64,000 nucleotides of DNA from Kamptonema formosum PCC 10802 (GCF_000332335.1 NZ_KB235948.1:4527492-4591491), one strand, 5' to 3'. Shown: positions 1-9,080, counted from the first letter of the stretch. Made by a program: numbers and translations. Notes: generated by a model from the sequence alone, not told the origin.

Positions 1-3000
1 CTCACCCTGCAGCAAATGGTGGCACCCTTTGCCGACAGCGTGCCGGAACTCACAGAGCAGCTCGCCGATCTGCGGGCGCAAGTGAGCCGGGGAGAAGAGA
101 TGCAGGCGGCGAACGCTCGAGAAGAGGCGGAAACATTCAGGAGAATCCTCGCCGAAGTCAACCGGCGCATTGACGAGATCCCGCCGCCGCCAGAACCCGT
201 TGATCTGACCGGCGTGCGCGAGGAACTGTCCCATCTCGCCGCCGCCACAGGGGAAACAAAAGCTGACATGGAACGCCGGCTCGCCCCCCTGGAAGCGCTT
301 GACCTCAATCCCCTCAGGGAAAACATCAGCGAGTTGCGCCAGCGGTATGCCAGCTTGGGAGAATGGGTTGCCGTCTTTGCCGGCGGCGTCTCGCTGGCGG
401 AAAAAGTAGCGTCCTTGCAGAGCGCCGCAGCCGAACTCGCGGAAACAGTAGCCGGGCTGCAGCAGGAGGTGGCGCAGCAACCCGACCGGATTTCCCAGCA
501 GCTCCAGCCGCAGCTGCAAGAATTTAGAATTGCCGCAGCACAACTGGAGCAGGATGTCAACAATCGCGCTTCCAAGCAGGATGTCGCCTCTCTCGAACAA
601 GTAGTGGCAGGCGCTGATAGCGCCCTTTCCGATATCAGCGTACAGCTGCACGCCGTGACCTCACAAGTCAACCACCTTTCTGAAGAAACGGTGCAAAGAG
701 CGCTTCAGCAGCTCGACGAGTTGCGGGGTGTCCTGACTGCGGTTTCCCGGCGCATCGATGAACTTCCGCCTCTCCCACCGCCGGCTGATTTGAGTCCGAT
801 AGAAGCCGAATTAGCAAGGCTGGCATCCAACCTCACCGAGACTCGCGAGGGAATGGACAGCCGGATCGTCCCGCTGGAAGCGCTGGAAAGCCGGATCGTC
901 CCGCTGGAAACCCTGGAAAGCCGGATCGCCCCACTGGAAACCCTGGAAAGCCGGATCGCCCCACTGGAAACCCTGGAAAGCCGGATCGCCCCACTGGAAA
1001 CCCTGGAAAGCCGGATCGCCCCACTGGAAACCCTGGAAAGCCGGATCGCCCCACTAGAAACCCTGGAAAGCCGGATCGCCCCACTAGAAACCCTGGACCT
1101 CCAGCGGGCGCACAGAGAGCTTACCGAGCAGCAACAGCAGTACGCTGCCCTGATCGCGCTGGTTTCCACTCTATCCCCGACATCGCGGGTGGAGAACGTG
1201 GAAAATGCCCTGGCTGCGATTTCCCGCCGCATCGACGAACTCCCGACTCCCCCAGCAGCGGCTGATTTGAGCTCAATCGAAGCCGAACTTGCAGCGCTCT
1301 CCTCAAACCTCCGCGAGGTTCAAGAGCGGATGGAAAGCCGGCTCGCCGCACTCGAAGCCCTTGACCTGGAGCCGGCGATCGCAGACATCTCCGAACTCAA
1401 ACAGCAGTATGCGGCGGTGAGGGCGCTAGGAGACACTGACCCACCGGCATCGGGGATACAGGAGCTAGAACGTTCCGTCGCTGAGATTTCCCGCCGCATC
1501 GAGGAATGGGACGCCCGCCCCGAAACGGCTAATTTGTCAGCTGTCCGAGAAACGCTCGATAAAATTGTCGAATCGGTCGCCTCGGCGAAAGCCGAGCTGT
1601 CAGGCCGCATCGCCCAGCTCGAAGCCCTCGAACTCGAGTCTTTGCGCGAGCAGTTCAACCGGCGGAGCGAACCCTGGCAAGTTGAAGAGCTCAAACAAGC
1701 CATCGATGACCTGCACCGGCGATTTGAGAATTTTCCCTCCCCCCCCGAGCCGGTCGAACTCACCGGCGTCGAACAGGCGCTGGCAAAGATGATCGACTCC
1801 CTCGCCGATACCAAGCAGCAGCTGTCAAGCCGCATATCACCTCTAGAAGAATCTGTCAACCCCCTGCGGGCAGAAATTTCTGAGCTGCAGGCCGCTTTGG
1901 ACAGGGTAGAGCGCAGCCATGTCGGGTATTTGCAGAGTGCGGTAACCGAGCTGCAAAGCGAGGTAGAAAACTTGGCGGCCCAACCTCAGGTCGGGCGCAG
2001 TGAGGCAGAGCTGCTCCCTCTGGTGGAGCAAGCGGTGGAACGCCGGCTCGGCGAGGTGAACGAGCTGCTCAAAAACATCGGAACCCCGGAGATGAAGCTG
2101 GTCTTTGACCGCCCCGGAACGCGAACCGCCCTCTTTGAAGCGCTATCAAACGCGCAAGAGCGGGTGATTATTGTCTGTCCGTGGCTGAGCCGGTCGGGGA
2201 TTGACAGGACTCTGCTGGACAAGTTGGAGGCGTTCCTGCAGCGGAAAGGCAAGATTGATATTGGCTGGGGCAATCTCGGAGATATCGATGCCGGTCAGTT
2301 CCCCCGGCGGATCAACCAGCAGTGGCAGGCGGGCGAGCGAACCTGCGGGTACGACGCGCTCAACGACCTGGAGCTGCTCAAAAGCAAATATCCCAAGCAG
2401 CTGCGGTTAAAAGTGCTGGGAACTCACGAGAACTTCGCGGTCTGGGACAGCGCCGGTGCCATCATCACCTCTCACCACTTCCTGAGCGCCGGTGCCGGCT
2501 ATCCCGAGCGGGAAGTGGGCGTGATCGCCACAGATCCCCGGATTGTCCAGGGTTTAATTGACCGCTTCACCGAGCCGGTGCTCAGTCCCGCAACAGCAGA
2601 CTCCTACCGCAAACGCGGCTTTGAGCGCTTGAACGTCCGGGATTACCAGGGTGCGGTTGAGGATTACACCCGGGCGCTGGAACTTAACCCCAATAGCGCC
2701 ATCACCTGCAATGACCGGGGTGTGGCCCTCTCCAGTCTCGCAGACCAGCCCGCTGCCATTGCTGACTACACCAAAGCTTTGGAGCTTGACCCCAACGAGC
2801 CGGTGTATTACTTCAACCGGGGTTTCGCTCGCTTTAACCAGGAGGACTTTCGCGGAGCCATTGAAGACTACTCTCAGGTGATTCGCCTGTCGCCTGAAAA
2901 GACCGACGCTTACTTCCACCGCGCTGAGGCTTATCGCCTTTTGGGTGAGTGCCAGAGCGCCGCTGACGGTTACACGCAGGTCTTGCGAGTCAATCCCGAA

Positions 3001-3369
3001 GATGCGGTTTCCTATAACAACCGGGGTTTAGCTCAGTACGAACTGGGCAACCGGCAGCAGGCGATTGAGGACTACACCCAAGCATTGCGAATCAATCCCG
3101 ATGACGCAGTGGCTTATTTCAATCGAGGTGTCGCCCACTTCGGCAATGGGGAGTTCCTGACAGCGATTGAGGATTTTAACGATGCAATTCGCTTGAATCC
3201 CCAGTATGCGGCGGCTTATAAAAACCGGGGCTTGACCCGTTTGGAACTCGGCGACCGGCAGTTGGCGAGCCAGGATTTGCAGAAAGCGGCTGAGCTGTTT
3301 TCCTACAAAGGAGACGCCCAGAACCGCCAAGCAGTTCTAGAGGCGCTGCAAAAGCTGCAGCAGAAGTAA
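1..3369 (+). CDS. coiled-coil / PLD-like / TPR protein (5' partial)
   Basis: The reading frame is already open at base 1, so the true start probably lies outside the window; the first ATG in view is at 16 (residue numbers count from it). Residues about 1-690 are a long, Glu/Leu/Arg-rich predicted coiled coil built from related blocks (recurring ISRRIDELP..P motif) and a perfect run of eight 10-residue LESRIAPLET-type repeats (residues 280-359). Residues about 692-850 resemble a phospholipase D-like (PLDc_2) domain, but the only HKD-like motif reads HENFAVWD (H804, N806, D811), so the catalytic Lys is Asn. Residues about 858-1105 are about seven TPR units (NNRGLAQYELGNRQQAIEDY type). Family knowledge: catalytically altered PLD-like modules can bind nucleic acid or scaffold. 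The role here is unknown; a large intracellular scaffold is an inference. No signal peptide is visible in the part seen. Confidence 0.85.
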   Translation, partial: LTLQQMVAPFADSVPELTEQLADLRAQVSRGEEMQAANAREEAETFRRILAEVNRRIDEIPPPPEPVDLTGVREELSHLAAATGETKADMERRLAPLEALDLNPLRENISELRQRYASLGEWVAVFAGGVSLAEKVASLQSAAAELAETVAGLQQEVAQQPDRISQQLQPQLQEFRIAAAQLEQDVNNRASKQDVASLEQVVAGADSALSDISVQLHAVTSQVNHLSEETVQRALQQLDELRGVLTAVSRRIDELPPLPPPADLSPIEAELARLASNLTETREGMDSRIVPLEALESRIVPLETLESRIAPLETLESRIAPLETLESRIAPLETLESRIAPLETLESRIAPLETLESRIAPLETLDLQRAHRELTEQQQQYAALIALVSTLSPTSRVENVENALAAISRRIDELPTPPAAADLSSIEAELAALSSNLREVQERMESRLAALEALDLEPAIADISELKQQYAAVRALGDTDPPASGIQELERSVAEISRRIEEWDARPETANLSAVRETLDKIVESVASAKAELSGRIAQLEALELESLREQFNRRSEPWQVEELKQAIDDLHRRFENFPSPPEPVELTGVEQALAKMIDSLADTKQQLSSRISPLEESVNPLRAEISELQAALDRVERSHVGYLQSAVTELQSEVENLAAQPQVGRSEAELLPLVEQAVERRLGEVNELLKNIGTPEMKLVFDRPGTRTALFEALSNAQERVIIVCPWLSRSGIDRTLLDKLEAFLQRKGKIDIGWGNLGDIDAGQFPRRINQQWQAGERTCGYDALNDLELLKSKYPKQLRLKVLGTHENFAVWDSAGAIITSHHFLSAGAGYPEREVGVIATDPRIVQGLIDRFTEPVLSPATADSYRKRGFERLNVRDYQGAVEDYTRALELNPNSAITCNDRGVALSSLADQPAAIADYTKALELDPNEPVYYFNRGFARFNQEDFRGAIEDYSQVIRLSPEKTDAYFHRAEAYRLLGECQSAADGYTQVLRVNPEDAVSYNNRGLAQYELGNRQQAIEDYTQALRINPDDAVAYFNRGVAHFGNGEFLTAIEDFNDAIRLNPQYAAAYKNRGLTRLELGDRQLASQDLQKAAELFSYKGDAQNRQAVLEALQKLQQK
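853..1092 (+). repeat. 30-bp in-frame tandem repeat, 8 copies
   Basis: Eight consecutive 30-bp units encode LESRIAPLET (the first is MDSRIVPLEA, the second LESRIVPLET). The last six encode identical peptides, and their DNA differs only by a single substitution (ctggaa to ctagaa) in the last two. The near identity at third codon positions shows recent expansion by slippage or unequal crossover within the coiled coil. Copy number is likely to vary between strains. Confidence 0.95.
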
Positions 3370-3378
3370 ATGCCCTAC

Positions 3379-3401
3379 AGGTGGGCCCCGCCGGCCCACC
3401 T
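3379..3401 (+). terminator. hairpin terminator after the TPR/PLD gene
   Basis: A perfect 9-bp stem, AGGTGGGCC / GGCCCACCT with a 5-nt loop, lies 10 bp after the stop codon. It is followed by a T-rich stretch (cttctgattttggattttt). Likely Rho-independent terminator. Confidence 0.7.
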
Positions 3402-3402
3402 C

Positions 3403-3430
3403 TTCTGATTTTGGATTTTTGATTTTAGAT
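3403..3430. repeat. ATTTTGG/ATTTTTG heptamer-type short repeat
   Basis: A short run of ATTTTGG ATTTTTG ATTTTAG heptamers in the intergenic space. The same type recurs at 37243-37281. Such short tandemly repeated heptamers are common in filamentous cyanobacteria. Confidence 0.6.
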
Positions 3431-3562
3431 TGTGTATTTTTTTACCTATCTGTGTCACAGAGAGATGATAGCGGTTATAATTGAGGGGTGAAAATTGGGT
3501 TTGTAATAAACCGCCAAGACGCCATAGACGCGCCGCAACCCACTGTATAAAGACAGAAACTC

Positions 3563-5338
3563 GTGAATAGAGAACAACGACGAAAAGCCGCAAAAAATAA
3601 AGGGAAAGACAGTCAGGGGATGCTCCCCACCGGCAGTAACTTGCCCCCAGACGCCCTCTCTTACGCTCTCTCACTTCACAAGAGCGGACAGTTGGCGCAA
3701 GCGCAAGCCATTTACGAACAAATCCTCAAGTCGGAACCGGCAAATCCCAAAGTATTAAACGGTCTGGGCTTGCTCAAGTCGCAAATGGGCGACAGTAAAA
3801 GCGCGATTCGCCTGATTTCTGCGGCTGTCACCGCTGAACCCAACAGTGTTGGCTACCTCAACAACTTAGGCAATGCCCACCGAGCCGCCCACCGGCTCGA
3901 CGAGGCGATTGACTGCTATCAAAAGGCGCTGCAAATCAATCCCGACTTTGCCGACTCGCACTTCAATCTGGGAATTGCCTTAACCGAAAAGGGCCAAGTC
4001 CCAGAAGCCATCGCCGCTTTCTTGCAGGCGGTGGCGGCGAACCCGCAACACCCCCGCGCCCATTTCGCCTTGGGCGATTTGTTCCAGAAACAGGACTTGC
4101 TCAATGAGGCGATTGCATCCTACCAAAAAGGTCTGTCGGTTCAGCCCAATTTCTTTGAAGGGCTGACCTCTCTGGGAATGGCGCTCTACCGCAAAGGCGA
4201 TCTCAAGGGAGCGCAGTCAGCCTACGAGCGAGCGCTTTCCCTCGATCCTTACGAAACAGAAGCTCTGTCTAATATTGGCGCAGTTTTCTACGAACAGGGC
4301 AGACTGGAAATTGCGGTCGCGTGCTATCGCGAAGTGGCAAAATTAGCGCCCAAATTGCCCGACTCCCACATCAATCTCGGTTTTCTGCTCAGCCAGCAGG
4401 GTGAGGATGAGTCAGCTGCTGACTGCTACAGTCTGGCGCTCAAAGCCGATGCGAAATCCCTCAAGGCAATCGCCGGCTTGGCGGAACTGCGCGCCAAACA
4501 GTCGCAGTGGCAGTCAGCGATTCAGCTTTATGAAAAGATTCTAAAGATTACCCCCAATTCCGCTGAAGCTTGTGCTAATATAGGTGTGGGGTTGCGCGAA
4601 CTGGGGGATGTCAGCGGCGCGGTGGCGCATTTCGAGAAAGCCCGCCAAATTGACCCCAGACATGTTAAAGCCTCCGCCCACCTCGGGCTGGCACTCCAAG
4701 CTCAAGGAAAAACCGAGGAAGCGCTGTCAATTTTTGACTGGGGGCTGGTGGCTAAATACCCCTTGGCGCATGTTGAAGGGTGGGAAAGTGTCAGCGCTTT
4801 CAATGCCGGTTTGAGGGATTATGTCTACAATCACCCCACCCTGCTGCGCGACCGGCTTGGCAAACCCATCAACAAAGGTCGCCAAACCTACGAGATTTTT
4901 GCTGACAGCGCTCCTGTTATGGAAGCCTTGCGCCGGCTGATCGACACCCACCTTCGCGAGTATTTAAGCTTCTGTGCGGCAAATTCCAAGAGCGCCTATT
5001 TCCAAAATTCGCCCTCAGCGTGGAAACTGAGCGGATGGGCTGTGGTGCTTGAGCCGCAAGGCTTTCAGAACTCGCACACTCACCCGGAAAGTTTTGTGAG
5101 CGGGGTTTATTACATTCAAATTCCGCAGTCGGTGCGCGAAAATTGTGCCGGTGAGGGTAATTTGAATTTTGGGAATCTGTTCCCGGCGGTTGCCGAGGAG
5201 GAAAAAATAGAAAAGTACACGGTTAAGCCAGAGGAAGGTTTGCTGGTACTTTTCCCGTCTTACTTCTGGCACTCTACCATTCCTTTTTCCGGGCGAGAGG
5301 ATAGGATTTGCATTTCGTTTAATGTGATGCCGGTGTGA
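3563..5338 (+). CDS. TPR protein with C-terminal 2OG-Fe(II) oxygenase domain
   Basis: GTG start giving MNREQRRKAAKNKGK, a typical N-terminus of bacterial TPR proteins. Residues about 25-395 hold roughly ten TPR units (NLGNAHRAAHRLDEAIDCYQKALQINP type). Residues about 420-591 match the putative 2OG-Fe(II) oxygenase family (2OG-FeII_Oxy_5, by recognition). They include the NSHTHPESFVSGVYYI block (H505, H507 as candidate iron ligands), GLLVLFPSYFWHS with a distal His (H570), and EDRICISFN with the Arg expected to bind 2-oxoglutarate. Family knowledge: this architecture occurs in predicted protein or glycan hydroxylases next to TPR glycosyltransferases. The substrate is unknown. Soluble, no signal peptide seen. 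The stop codon abuts the first AAACCCGGTTT palindrome. Confidence 0.88.
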   Translation: MNREQRRKAAKNKGKDSQGMLPTGSNLPPDALSYALSLHKSGQLAQAQAIYEQILKSEPANPKVLNGLGLLKSQMGDSKSAIRLISAAVTAEPNSVGYLNNLGNAHRAAHRLDEAIDCYQKALQINPDFADSHFNLGIALTEKGQVPEAIAAFLQAVAANPQHPRAHFALGDLFQKQDLLNEAIASYQKGLSVQPNFFEGLTSLGMALYRKGDLKGAQSAYERALSLDPYETEALSNIGAVFYEQGRLEIAVACYREVAKLAPKLPDSHINLGFLLSQQGEDESAADCYSLALKADAKSLKAIAGLAELRAKQSQWQSAIQLYEKILKITPNSAEACANIGVGLRELGDVSGAVAHFEKARQIDPRHVKASAHLGLALQAQGKTEEALSIFDWGLVAKYPLAHVEGWESVSAFNAGLRDYVYNHPTLLRDRLGKPINKGRQTYEIFADSAPVMEALRRLIDTHLREYLSFCAANSKSAYFQNSPSAWKLSGWAVVLEPQGFQNSHTHPESFVSGVYYIQIPQSVRENCAGEGNLNFGNLFPAVAEEEKIEKYTVKPEEGLLVLFPSYFWHSTIPFSGREDRICISFNVMPV

Positions 5339-5487
5339 GAAACCGGGTTCCTGCAATAGCCTTGGCATCTAGGGATAAATCTTTATTCAGAAACCCGGTT
5401 TCTTCATGGGAAGCGAGAAACCGGGTTTCTGCAATAGCCTTGGCATCAAGGTAGAAATCTTAATTCAGAAACCCGGTTTCTTCATGG
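5336..5487. repeat. AAACCCGGTTT palindrome cluster (two tandem modules)
   Basis: Two near-identical modules of about 75 bp each contain an outward GAAACCGGGTTTCT copy, the spacer GCAATAGCCTTGGCATC, and an inverted CAGAAACCCGGTTTCTT copy. Each 17-bp copy is itself palindromic, and paired copies can form a larger stem. The first overlaps the end of the upstream gene. Same family as the elements at 12644, 14250, 21745, 22549, 27415, 33311, 33618 and 37435. Confidence 0.9.
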
Positions 5488-5540
5488 GATGGCATGCCAA
5501 ATTGAAGGTGTGAGGGATGCCGGTTATTTTGAGAGCGGGG

Positions 5541-5706
5541 TCAAAATGTTGTGGGATTGACGGCTGTGTTTGCATCGCTGTAAACGTAGAGTCTGAGGAA
5601 ATCTGCTAGGGTGGGATTGTTGCGCTTTTCGATAGCGGAGTTCTCAGGAAGCTGGGGTGGGACTGTCCCTGAAGGACAGGCACTGCAGACGGGATATGTC
5701 GGGACT
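5541..5706 (-). other. possible C-terminal gene remnant
   Basis: The minus strand encodes a tail reading ENSAIEKRNNPTLADFLRLY followed by VYSDANTAVNPTTF and a stop at 5541. It has a protein-like composition but no credible start or domain; upstream in the same frame it runs into the antisense of the small gene at 5707. I do not recognise the family. It may be the decayed end of a larger gene. No other gene is seen between 5339 and 5706. Confidence 0.25.
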
Positions 5707-5922
5707 TTATATAACGACAGACAGTTCATCGACCATCTTAACGCGACCCCGGCACACGGAGCGAAGCAGCCGGTCGATGGAAAATCTTTCTTCCTCGCTG
5801 AGGGATTCGTCAAACATTGCGGCGAGCAGTCCATAGCGATCGGCGAGCGTGATGCGACCAGAGGTGGTGGCTTGGGCGAACAGGTCGGAGAGGGCGGTGG
5901 GGAGGAGGGTAACTGGAGGCAT
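5707..5922 (-). CDS. small conserved cyanobacterial protein, 71 aa
   Basis: Starts MPPVTLLPTALSDLFAQATT and continues with SGRITLADRYGLLAAMFDE, then SLSEEERFSIDRLLRSVCRG and RVKMVDELSVVI. The pattern 'SGRITLADRYGL.AA..DESL.EEER..IDRLL..V.RGR.K.VDELS' matches a small cyanobacterial hypothetical family that I recognise from memory; no function is known to me. It is helical, acidic in the middle, with no signal peptide or membrane segment. No close operon partner is seen on the minus strand. The ATG has only a weak upstream purine stretch. Confidence 0.7.
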   Translation of the reverse strand: MPPVTLLPTALSDLFAQATTSGRITLADRYGLLAAMFDESLSEEERFSIDRLLRSVCRGRVKMVDELSVVI

Positions 5923-6256
5923 GACTTTTACTGGCTGAACTCTATGTATTTAATATCGCGCCTTTTCCTGGAGGTGTTGGTGATTCCATTCGCGAGAGCT
6001 CTGTGATAATTCCGAAACCAGCGGGCGATCGGAAGTCATTGCGGTTGGTGAGCGGGATCTCTGTCGTTGGGTGACGCCGGTCACAGGAAAGCGGTTCCAA
6101 CAAGCCGGCATCCGCCTGCAGGAAGATAAATTCGCGTTGCGCATTAGTGCGATTAATCCCACCCCCAACCCCCTCCCCGCGCTTCGGGGAGGGGGCTTCA
6201 TTTAGCAACTCTTACAAATCCGCTGTAATGGAAGTAACGAGTTTGACGGTCTAACT
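5923..6256. other. gene-poor stretch with GC-rich hairpin
   Basis: About 330 bp without a recognisable gene. It contains a strong GC-rich palindrome at about 6172-6197 (CCCTCCCCGCGCTTCGGGGAGGG) that could fold on either strand. Minus-strand frames through 5942-6208 are open but resemble nothing I know. The hairpin may end minus-strand or plus-strand transcripts. Confidence 0.4.
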
Positions 6257-7522
6257 ATGATACAGGACGCCTCGCCCGTTTCGAGCGCAACAGCGGGCCA
6301 ACCGGCACCGGCACGCGAAATTCTGGACACCCAGCAAACAGGGTGCTGCGTCGTCGGGGGCGGACCCGCCGGCGCGGTGCTGTCACTGCTGCTCGCAAGG
6401 ATTGGGGTGCCGGTGATGCTGCTGGAGACGCACAAGGACTTTGACCGCGATTTTCGGGGCGACACCATCCACCCCTCGGTGATGGAGATAATGGACGAAA
6501 TCGGTTTAGCCGACCGGCTGCTGCAGATCCCCCACACCAAGATGCGCCACCTGACTCTAACCGCCGGCAGTGAGTCGGTGACTGTCGCTGACTTCCGCCG
6601 GCTCAAAACCAAGTTCCCCTACATCACGATTCTCCCCCAAGTCCGGTTTCTGGACTTGATCGCCGCCGAGGCGCAAAAATATCCCAACTTTCAGCTGCTG
6701 ATGGGTGCCAACGTGGGGGAACTCGTCGTGGAAGATGGGACAGTCCGGGGCGTGCGCTACCGGGGGGGCGGCGGATGGCACGAAGTGCGGGCCCAGCTGA
6801 CGGTTGCGGCGGACGGGCGCTTCTCGAAGCTGCGCCAGCTGGCGGGTTTCGAGCCAGAGAAAACTTCTCCGCCGATGGACGTGCTGTGGTTCCGCCTCGA
6901 CCGCAAGTCAGGAGACGCAGAAGGTATCGGCTTGGGGGCGCGCACCGGTGAGGGCCACATGCTGGTGATCATCGACCGGCTTGATTACTGGCAGCTGGGC
7001 TATGTTATCCTCAAGGGCAGCTACCAGGAATTGCGCAGCGCTGGCATAGAAAAGCTGCGAGAGTCTGTCGCCGAGTTGGCTCCGGAGTTTGCGGACAGCT
7101 TGAGCGAGCTGGAGGACTGGAGTCAAATTGCCTTTCTTTCGGTGGAGTCGAGCCGGCTGGAGCAGTGGTATAAACCGGGATTGCTGCTAATTGGGGATGC
7201 GGCTCATGTCATGTCGCCGGTGGGTGGCGTGGGGATTAATTACGCGATTGCGGATGCGGTGGCGGCGGCGAATATCCTGGGCGAACCGCTGAAGCGCGGT
7301 CATGTCCACCCGTGGGATTTGGCGGAGGTGCAGCGCCGGCGCGAGCTGCCGGTGCGGGTGATCCAGGCGTTTCAAGCGTTTGTGCAGGAGCGAATTATTG
7401 CCAACGCGCTCAATCCCAATCGGGCGTTCCAGCTGCCGGCTTTCCTGAAATGGCCGGTTTTGCGGGATATACCGGCTCGGCTGATTGGGTTTGGGGTTTG
7501 GCCGGTGCACGTTAGGGATTAG
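6257..7522 (+). CDS. FAD-dependent monooxygenase/oxidoreductase
   Basis: 421 aa, close to the usual length of the PobA/UbiH-like FAD_binding_3 family. Visible motifs are the Rossmann dinucleotide motif CCVVGGGPAGAVLSLLLA with the following acidic residue (LLETHK) near residues 33-60, the central TVAADGRFSKLR (DG motif) and LLLIGDAAHVMSPVGGVGIN near 310-330, which contacts the FAD ribityl chain. Family knowledge: these flavoproteins hydroxylate aromatic or polyprenylated substrates, or act as dehydrogenases. The substrate cannot be read from the sequence. Soluble. It stands alone between repeat-rich spacers, so there is no operon clue. The start at 6257 gives a 30-residue leader before the motif; a later start is possible. 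Confidence 0.88.
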   Translation: MIQDASPVSSATAGQPAPAREILDTQQTGCCVVGGGPAGAVLSLLLARIGVPVMLLETHKDFDRDFRGDTIHPSVMEIMDEIGLADRLLQIPHTKMRHLTLTAGSESVTVADFRRLKTKFPYITILPQVRFLDLIAAEAQKYPNFQLLMGANVGELVVEDGTVRGVRYRGGGGWHEVRAQLTVAADGRFSKLRQLAGFEPEKTSPPMDVLWFRLDRKSGDAEGIGLGARTGEGHMLVIIDRLDYWQLGYVILKGSYQELRSAGIEKLRESVAELAPEFADSLSELEDWSQIAFLSVESSRLEQWYKPGLLLIGDAAHVMSPVGGVGINYAIADAVAAANILGEPLKRGHVHPWDLAEVQRRRELPVRVIQAFQAFVQERIIANALNPNRAFQLPAFLKWPVLRDIPARLIGFGVWPVHVRD

Positions 7523-7557
7523 AGGGGGAGGGTGCCGGTGAGAGCGAGGAGTAAAAA

Positions 7558-7697
7558 TTATAGCACTAGCCATATTGGTTAGGACGTAGGACAGGCGTTC
7601 CCTCCGATCCCAGAAACCATGAGGGCACGGAGAAAACGCCTGCCCTACGCCTATACTTCGTATTCCAGTGTCCTAAACTGACTGTCTACTGCGATAA
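7558..7697. mobile_element. MITE-like element (TATAGCA family)
   Basis: Begins TTATAGCACTAGCCATATTG GTTAGGAC and ends with a degenerate inverted copy (GTCCTAAACTGACTG...). Inside it is an inverted pair gtaggacaggcgttccctc / aacgcctgccctac. The edges match those at 11306-11424, 33128-33289 and 61679-61735. No coding capacity, so a non-autonomous element is inferred. Confidence 0.55.
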
Positions 7698-7709
7698 ACG
7701 CTAAAGTCA

Positions 7710-9080
7710 CTACTGAAGATAGAGATTTTTGACAGACTGTTTGAATACGGGATTGAGAGAAAACAAGGTTGTCTTCCCCTGATCCTGGGCATCCACGAGA
7801 AACCGCCTGACGAGCGAGCGCATAGCATTCAACACCTCGGCGGGAGATAGAGGAATATTCTGGCAAATTTGCGGCAGAGCAACCGGAGCAGTTTCTCTAG
7901 AAAGCTGAATCATTACCGCCTGTTCTGGCGGCGCTAACCGCTGAAAGTGTTGCTCTAATTGGGATTGCAAGGATTCGTCCAAAATCAGCGGTTCGTATTG
8001 CAAAAACTCAGAAACCCTGCCCCCGCACAACTCTTGAATCAAGGTAGCCGTCAAGTCCAACCAGAGAGGATTGCCTTGATATGTTTCAACCAAAGTATCC
8101 CAACTTTCCTCATCGGATAACTTGCGGGATTTCAAAATTTCTTTAGCCGCCGCCCCCAAACTCCCCAACACCAACGAGCGAACCGGGCTTTTTTCTTTTT
8201 CCAGGTGAGCCACTTCTCGCGGTTTTTCCCAATTAAGCAACATCAAACAACTCTGGTGAGAGACTTCGGCAACGAGCTTGAAAAAGAGGTGAGACTCTTC
8301 GCATCCCGATTTGTAGTGTCCGGCAAACTGCCCGCTGCTGAAAAGCACCCGCACGTCATCGAGGACTATCAGACAGCGATACTGGCGCAAATAGTTGAGA
8401 AGTTGGGAGATTTGGGCTTCTACGCTGTCGGGAATTTCGGCTTGCGGTGCAAAGACTTGCAGGAGGTTGGCGAGGGTGGCATTCAGGGGTGGAGAAAAGC
8501 GCAGGCTGCGATAGATGATATAGTCGAAGTGAGTTTTGATGTCGTCAATGAGGCGGATGGCGAGCGCGGTTTTGCCAATGCCGGTGATTCCCAGAAGTGC
8601 CACAAGACGGCAGCGTTCTTGTACGAGCCAGCGTTCCAGGGTGGCGAGTTCGGAGGTGCGCTCGTAAAACGTCAATACTTCCGGCGCGTCGCCTAAGTCG
8701 AGATGAAGTTTAGTTTTGTTTGGCTGGTGTTGTGCGTCCTTTTTTGAATGGGGAAGAGTTGGCAGACAACAGTTAAAATTCTGAATCAGTCTATGATAAT
8801 CACCGCTGAGAGCTAAGGCAGAAAATTTCCGTTTCTTGATCATAGCCCTACAATTTGTTTTAGTAACGTCTTCTCCGAATCCTTCTGAGAGGATTTTCCA
8901 AAGTTCTGACCCTACATTTCTAACATGCCCTTCGTTAGAGTAAGTGTCTTCAGCGATTTTCCTGTAAGTCTTGCCTTCCAATGCCCCCCGCAGGATGGCC
9001 TCTTGCAAATAGTCCAAGTGTTCCCCCGTTTTGGCCAATAGTAGCTCGTCCACTACTCTTAAGACTTCTTTAATGTCCAT
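7710..9080 (-). CDS. NB-ARC (STAND-type) ATPase with N-terminal vMAP-like domain
   Basis: 456 aa. Residues 1-100 (MDIKEVLRVVDELLLAKTGE, then a KTYRKIAEDTYSNEGHVRN helix-turn-helix-like stretch) match the N-terminal domain common in cyanobacterial NB-ARC proteins (vWA-MoxR-associated type). The ATPase core shows Walker A GITGIGKT (164-171), Walker B CLIVLDDV (236-243) and an ARC/winged-helix tail (LFSLNPVFKQSVKNLYLQ). Family knowledge: STAND ATPases are signal-gated oligomerising switches, usually with WD40 or TPR sensor repeats at the C-terminus. Here the protein ends right after the ARC module, so no sensor repeats are encoded. The downstream MITE at 7558-7697 may have replaced a former 3' part. 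A role in signalling or defence is possible but unproven. Confidence 0.85.
   Translation of the reverse strand: MDIKEVLRVVDELLLAKTGEHLDYLQEAILRGALEGKTYRKIAEDTYSNEGHVRNVGSELWKILSEGFGEDVTKTNCRAMIKKRKFSALALSGDYHRLIQNFNCCLPTLPHSKKDAQHQPNKTKLHLDLGDAPEVLTFYERTSELATLERWLVQERCRLVALLGITGIGKTALAIRLIDDIKTHFDYIIYRSLRFSPPLNATLANLLQVFAPQAEIPDSVEAQISQLLNYLRQYRCLIVLDDVRVLFSSGQFAGHYKSGCEESHLFFKLVAEVSHQSCLMLLNWEKPREVAHLEKEKSPVRSLVLGSLGAAAKEILKSRKLSDEESWDTLVETYQGNPLWLDLTATLIQELCGGRVSEFLQYEPLILDESLQSQLEQHFQRLAPPEQAVMIQLSRETAPVALPQICQNIPLSPAEVLNAMRSLVRRFLVDAQDQGKTTLFSLNPVFKQSVKNLYLQ

Noticed and set aside
705-1232. Long minus-strand frames across the tandem repeat (LSRVSSGAIR and GFPGFPVGRS repeats)
   Set aside because: They are the reverse frames of the 30-bp repeat in the coiled-coil gene; no start signal and implausible composition.
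5611-6006. Plus-strand open frame of 131 codons
   Set aside because: It lies antisense to the small gene at 5707-5922, whose codons and sequence look real; the plus frame resembles nothing.
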